Positions 8,393 through 10,807 of a DNA stretch of 10,807 nt are shown one piece after another. This DNA comes from JBCBTD01 sp039818825 (GTDB lineage Bacteria; Pseudomonadota; Alphaproteobacteria; Geminicoccales; Geminicoccaceae). The notes beneath the pieces were generated by a model. That model made no database searches, was not told the DNA's origin, and worked only from the letters and a program-made list of their open reading frames with translations. Each line of letters opens with the position of its first letter. Position 1 is the first letter of the stretch. The stretch covers positions 1-10,807 of the forward strand of contig JBCBTD010000096.1 of assembly GCA_039818825.1 (NCBI GenBank), given 5' to 3'. Made by a program: the position numbers and the translations under genes.

Positions 8393-8419
8393 TATCGTAG
8401 CTCCATGACACGAAGGCAA
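8391..8419 (-). promoter_or_regulatory. candidate sigma70-type promoter for the small membrane-protein gene
   Basis: On the minus strand, TTGCCT (complement of 8414-8419) and GATAGT (complement of 8391-8396) are separated by exactly 17 bases, with 4 of 6 consensus matches in each box. The start site would fall near 8384, about 25 bases before the ATG at 8359. The -10 box overlaps a perfect palindrome at 8377-8392. Confidence 0.42.
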
Positions 8420-8476
8420 GATTGTATGTCCGGCTGATGCCGGTGCCGGTCGTGCCGGCGGAGATCGAGACGGAGG

Positions 8477-10150
8477 ATGGCTGAAGACCAGGGGCCTGGT
8501 GAGACGGACCGGACCGCCGCGGCACTGGTTGCGTTCGATCGCCCCATCACCGAGCAATACGAGCGCTTGGCGGCGTTGTTGGCCGCCGAGCTGTCGCCGG
8601 ACGATGCTGCTCTGCTGGGCCGGCCCCCGCCCCCGGGCGGCTTCTGGGCGAGCGCAGACGGCCGGCCGCTCCGGCCGATCGCCGAACTCGCGGCCGCCGA
8701 GCGCGATCGGCTGGCGGGGGAGCACACGGCCCGTCGCGCTCGGATCGTCGATCTGGCCGACCGGATGGAGGCGCGCGGCGAGGCCGGTCGGGTCGCCGCC
8801 CACGCCCTCCGGACCGCCCTGGTCACGCCGACCGGGGTCGATGCGCTCCAGACCGACGGGACCAGAGCGGTGCTCGCCCCGTGGGGCATGGCGATGCCCG
8901 GTCAGCCGCGACCGCTCTTCGTCGAGCGAGCGGTGCCCGATGTGCCGCCAGCGGCGCCGATCGCAGCAGGGCCGCCCGCAGCCGACCCACCAAATGCGGC
9001 CGCGGCGGTTTACGGGCCGAGTGAAGGTACCGAAGCGAGAGCGACCGCTTCGCCCCCGCGTCTCGTGTTCCTCGCTTGGGCGTTACCTCTGGCGCTCCTG
9101 GCCGTGGCGCTCTGGCTCGCGGTCGAGCTTGCCCGACCCCTGGAACCGGTGATCGTGGCGCTGCCGGCACCGCCTACGCCGCCGCTCGTCGATCCGACCA
9201 TTGCTGCCGGCCAACGGGTCGACGCCTTGGAGGCAGCGCTGGCGGCCGCTGAGGCAGCGGAGCGCCGGGTGCTGGCCGCCTGTGTGGCGCCCCCCCCTCC
9301 GCCGCCGGCCGTCGTCCCTTCCGAACCGGGCGCCGCCGATGCACCGCCGCCAGCCAACCGGCCAGCACTGCCGCCAGTCCGTGGTGCGCCGCCCGGATTG
9401 GCGGACGCGGTGCCGACGCTGCGGCCGGACGTCGTGCCGCCGCCGCGTGCCACGACGACGGTCGTCGATCCGCCGACGGCGGCGCAGTCGACGCCGACAG
9501 CGCCCCCATCCGCTGCAGCACCACCGAGCCAGGCGGCCCGCCCGCCGGCACCCGCGGCCAGCGTCTGCAACCCCGGTTGGCCGCCGGGTCGTCGGCCGCG
9601 CGTGATCTTCGTGGTCGATGGGTCCGGCAGCATGGCCGAGCCCTTGCCGGGTGCTGCCTCACGGATGAGTGGGGCGAAGCGCGCGATCGGTGACGTGACG
9701 GGCAACCTGCATCGCGATATCGAAGTCGGTATGGTGTCGTTCAGCGATTGCAGTGCAACCCAGCGGTCCAGATTCTACAGCTACGGTCAGCGCGGCGCGT
9801 TCCTCGGCCGGGTCAATGGTCTGGCGCCGCAAAGACAGACCTCGCTGGCGCGTTCGATCGCCCGCGGGGGTGCGACGGCGCCACGCCGCGGTGACGTCGT
9901 GATGGTGGTGGTGACGGATGGTGCCGACACCTGTGGCGGTGATCCCTGCGGCGCGGCGCGGGCGGCGATGGCTTCCAAGCCGAATCTGCGGATCAACGTC
10001 GTCGATCTTAGCGGCGGCCGTGGTGGCGCCGGGTTGAGCTGCATCGCCCAGGCCGGTCGGGGACGGGTCTTCACACCGGCCAGTGCCGGACAGATGAATG
10101 CGCAACTGCAGCGGGCGACCGGGCAGGGTGACGCCAGCGGTTGCCCCTGA
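8477..10150 (+). CDS. membrane-anchored von Willebrand factor A (vWA) protein with N-terminal SrfA-like module
   Basis: A 557-residue protein of four parts. (1) Cytoplasmic N-terminal module, about 1-145, helical, with L-x-x-A-L-x-T-P (111-118) and G-x-x-x-V-x-x-x-W-G (128-137); both motifs recur in the SrfA-like protein encoded next. (2) One transmembrane helix, about 196-218. (3) A periplasmic stalk: hinge P-A-P-P-T-P-P (230-236), Ala-rich helix 241-268, Cys269, then a low-complexity Pro/Ala linker to about 362. (4) A C-terminal vWA domain, about 373-545, with an intact metal site: D-G-S-G-S (Asp381, Ser383, Ser385), Thr455 and Asp481. Cysteines 364, 425, 486, 491, 522 and 556 suit periplasmic disulfides, notably C-G-G-D-P-C at 486-491. 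vWA domains bind partners through a metal ion; the partner is unknown. The ATG at 8477 is the only start after the in-frame stop at 8435, although GGAGG abuts it directly. The next gene follows after 21 bases. Confidence 0.87.
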   Translation: MAEDQGPGETDRTAAALVAFDRPITEQYERLAALLAAELSPDDAALLGRPPPPGGFWASADGRPLRPIAELAAAERDRLAGEHTARRARIVDLADRMEARGEAGRVAAHALRTALVTPTGVDALQTDGTRAVLAPWGMAMPGQPRPLFVERAVPDVPPAAPIAAGPPAADPPNAAAAVYGPSEGTEARATASPPRLVFLAWALPLALLAVALWLAVELARPLEPVIVALPAPPTPPLVDPTIAAGQRVDALEAALAAAEAAERRVLAACVAPPPPPPAVVPSEPGAADAPPPANRPALPPVRGAPPGLADAVPTLRPDVVPPPRATTTVVDPPTAAQSTPTAPPSAAAPPSQAARPPAPAASVCNPGWPPGRRPRVIFVVDGSGSMAEPLPGAASRMSGAKRAIGDVTGNLHRDIEVGMVSFSDCSATQRSRFYSYGQRGAFLGRVNGLAPQRQTSLARSIARGGATAPRRGDVVMVVVTDGADTCGGDPCGAARAAMASKPNLRINVVDLSGGRGGAGLSCIAQAGRGRVFTPASAGQMNAQLQRATGQGDASGCP

Positions 10151-10171
10151 GCGGGCGGGAAGGGCGTACGG

Positions 10172-10807
10172 ATGCGGCAAGGGACGGTCCTGAGCGATGC
10201 TGCGAGCGACGGCTACGAGCCGCTCGGCGCGTTCGGTCAGCCGGTGCACGAGAGCTACGTCCAGCTCCGCGCCGCGGTGCAGAACCGGCTCGGCGCCCGC
10301 TATGCCGACTTCTTCGCACGACCGCAGCTCGACGATCAGGCCGGCCGGATCCGTTGGGTCGCCCCGATCACCGGCGACGTGCGCCACTGGCGCGACCTGC
10401 CGCGGGAAGAACAGACCGCGCGTGCGCTGGACCTACAGATCATGCGCAGCCAGTTCCGGGCCTATCTCGACGAGCTGCGCGCCGATCCGGCAGCCGCGGG
10501 CGACGGCGGGGGCCAAGCGTTCGCGGCGGTCCTGGAGCAGGCGCTCAAGACCCCGGACGACGGTCACCTGCACTTCGTCGGTGACCAGCCGGTGGCGAGT
10601 TTCTGGGGGTTTCGCGGTGTTGGCGCCGAGCCGTTCGAGCCGCTGTCCGCCGCACCGCCACCTTTGACCGCGGCGGCGGAGCCGCGGCCGTCCAGCTCCA
10701 CGGCGGCGGCACCCTCCGTCGACGACGCACCGCAGGCGGAGCGCGGGTGGGCGTGGCCGTGGTGGCTGTTGTTGCTGTTGTTGCTGCTGCTCTTGGCGCT
10801 CGCGCTC
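10172..10807 (+). CDS. SrfA-family-like membrane protein, C-terminus cut by window edge
   Basis: The 212 visible residues start with Y-E-P-L-G-A-F-G-Q-P-V (15-25) and contain W-V-A-P-I-T-G-D-V (62-70), L-E-Q-A-L-K-T-P (121-128) and V-A-S-F-W-G-F (141-147). I recognise this as the N-terminal pattern of SrfA-family proteins, whose genes often stand with srfB and srfC; srfA was named in Salmonella as an SsrB-regulated factor and its biochemical role is not settled. A Pro/Ala/Ser-rich linker (155-190) leads to a transmembrane helix from about residue 193 (W-A-W-P-W-W followed by a run of leucines), so the N-terminal domain is cytoplasmic and the missing remainder probably periplasmic. The start has GGAAGGG about 7 bases upstream of the ATG and lies 21 bases after the vWA gene, so the two are an operon. 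The family assignment is from memory of motifs. Confidence 0.7.
   Translation, partial: MRQGTVLSDAASDGYEPLGAFGQPVHESYVQLRAAVQNRLGARYADFFARPQLDDQAGRIRWVAPITGDVRHWRDLPREEQTARALDLQIMRSQFRAYLDELRADPAAAGDGGGQAFAAVLEQALKTPDDGHLHFVGDQPVASFWGFRGVGAEPFEPLSAAPPPLTAAAEPRPSSSTAAAPSVDDAPQAERGWAWPWWLLLLLLLLLLALAL

Noticed and set aside
9010..9705. Gly/Ala/Ser-rich minus-strand frame opposite the vWA gene, resembling a low-complexity protein
   Set aside because: It is the complement of the Pro/Ala linker of the vWA protein; the plus-strand gene has a clear membrane helix and an intact vWA metal site.

Overview
The window is GC-rich DNA that reads like an alphaproteobacterial chromosome. The GC content, strong G/C third-position bias and an rhizobial-type glycerol ABC transporter all point that way; the exact genus cannot be fixed from this window. 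No tRNA, rRNA, CRISPR array, insertion sequence or integrase was seen.

Region 1 (1-7497, all on the minus strand) is one transporter operon read right to left. It starts with a large periplasmic binding protein (glpV), followed by two tandem intercistronic hairpins, two ATPases (glpS, glpT), two permeases (glpP, glpQ) and a small DUF2160 membrane protein (glpU). This gene set matches the glycerol ABC transporter glpSTPQUV described in Rhizobium leguminosarum, but here glpV comes first and no glpD, glpK or regulator is in view. The two ATPases are complementary half-degenerate partners: GlpS has LSGGQ but lacks the H-loop histidine, whereas GlpT has the histidine but a ruined signature. Downstream and probably co-transcribed are an alpha/beta hydrolase and, overlapping its stop codon (TGATG), a DMT/EamA-type exporter cut by the left edge.

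Region 2 (7498-7876) is a 379-bp gap with no convincing gene. It holds a possible sigma70-like promoter and a 23-bp palindrome in front of glpV.

Region 3 (7877-10807) is a different and less understood locus. A small single-pass membrane protein (minus strand) diverges from a plus-strand pair: a membrane-anchored von Willebrand factor A (vWA) protein and an SrfA-like protein cut by the right edge. By eye, the cytoplasmic N-terminal region of the vWA protein and that of the SrfA-like protein are versions of the same module (a shared LxxALxTP motif followed by GxxxVxxxWG). The TM/proline/helix/cysteine stretch of the vWA protein recurs in the divergent small protein. The three proteins therefore look like mix-and-match products of one modular membrane family, probably parts of one envelope complex. 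This is the part of the window most likely to be an under-described system. SrfB- and SrfC-type genes would be predicted just past the right edge.
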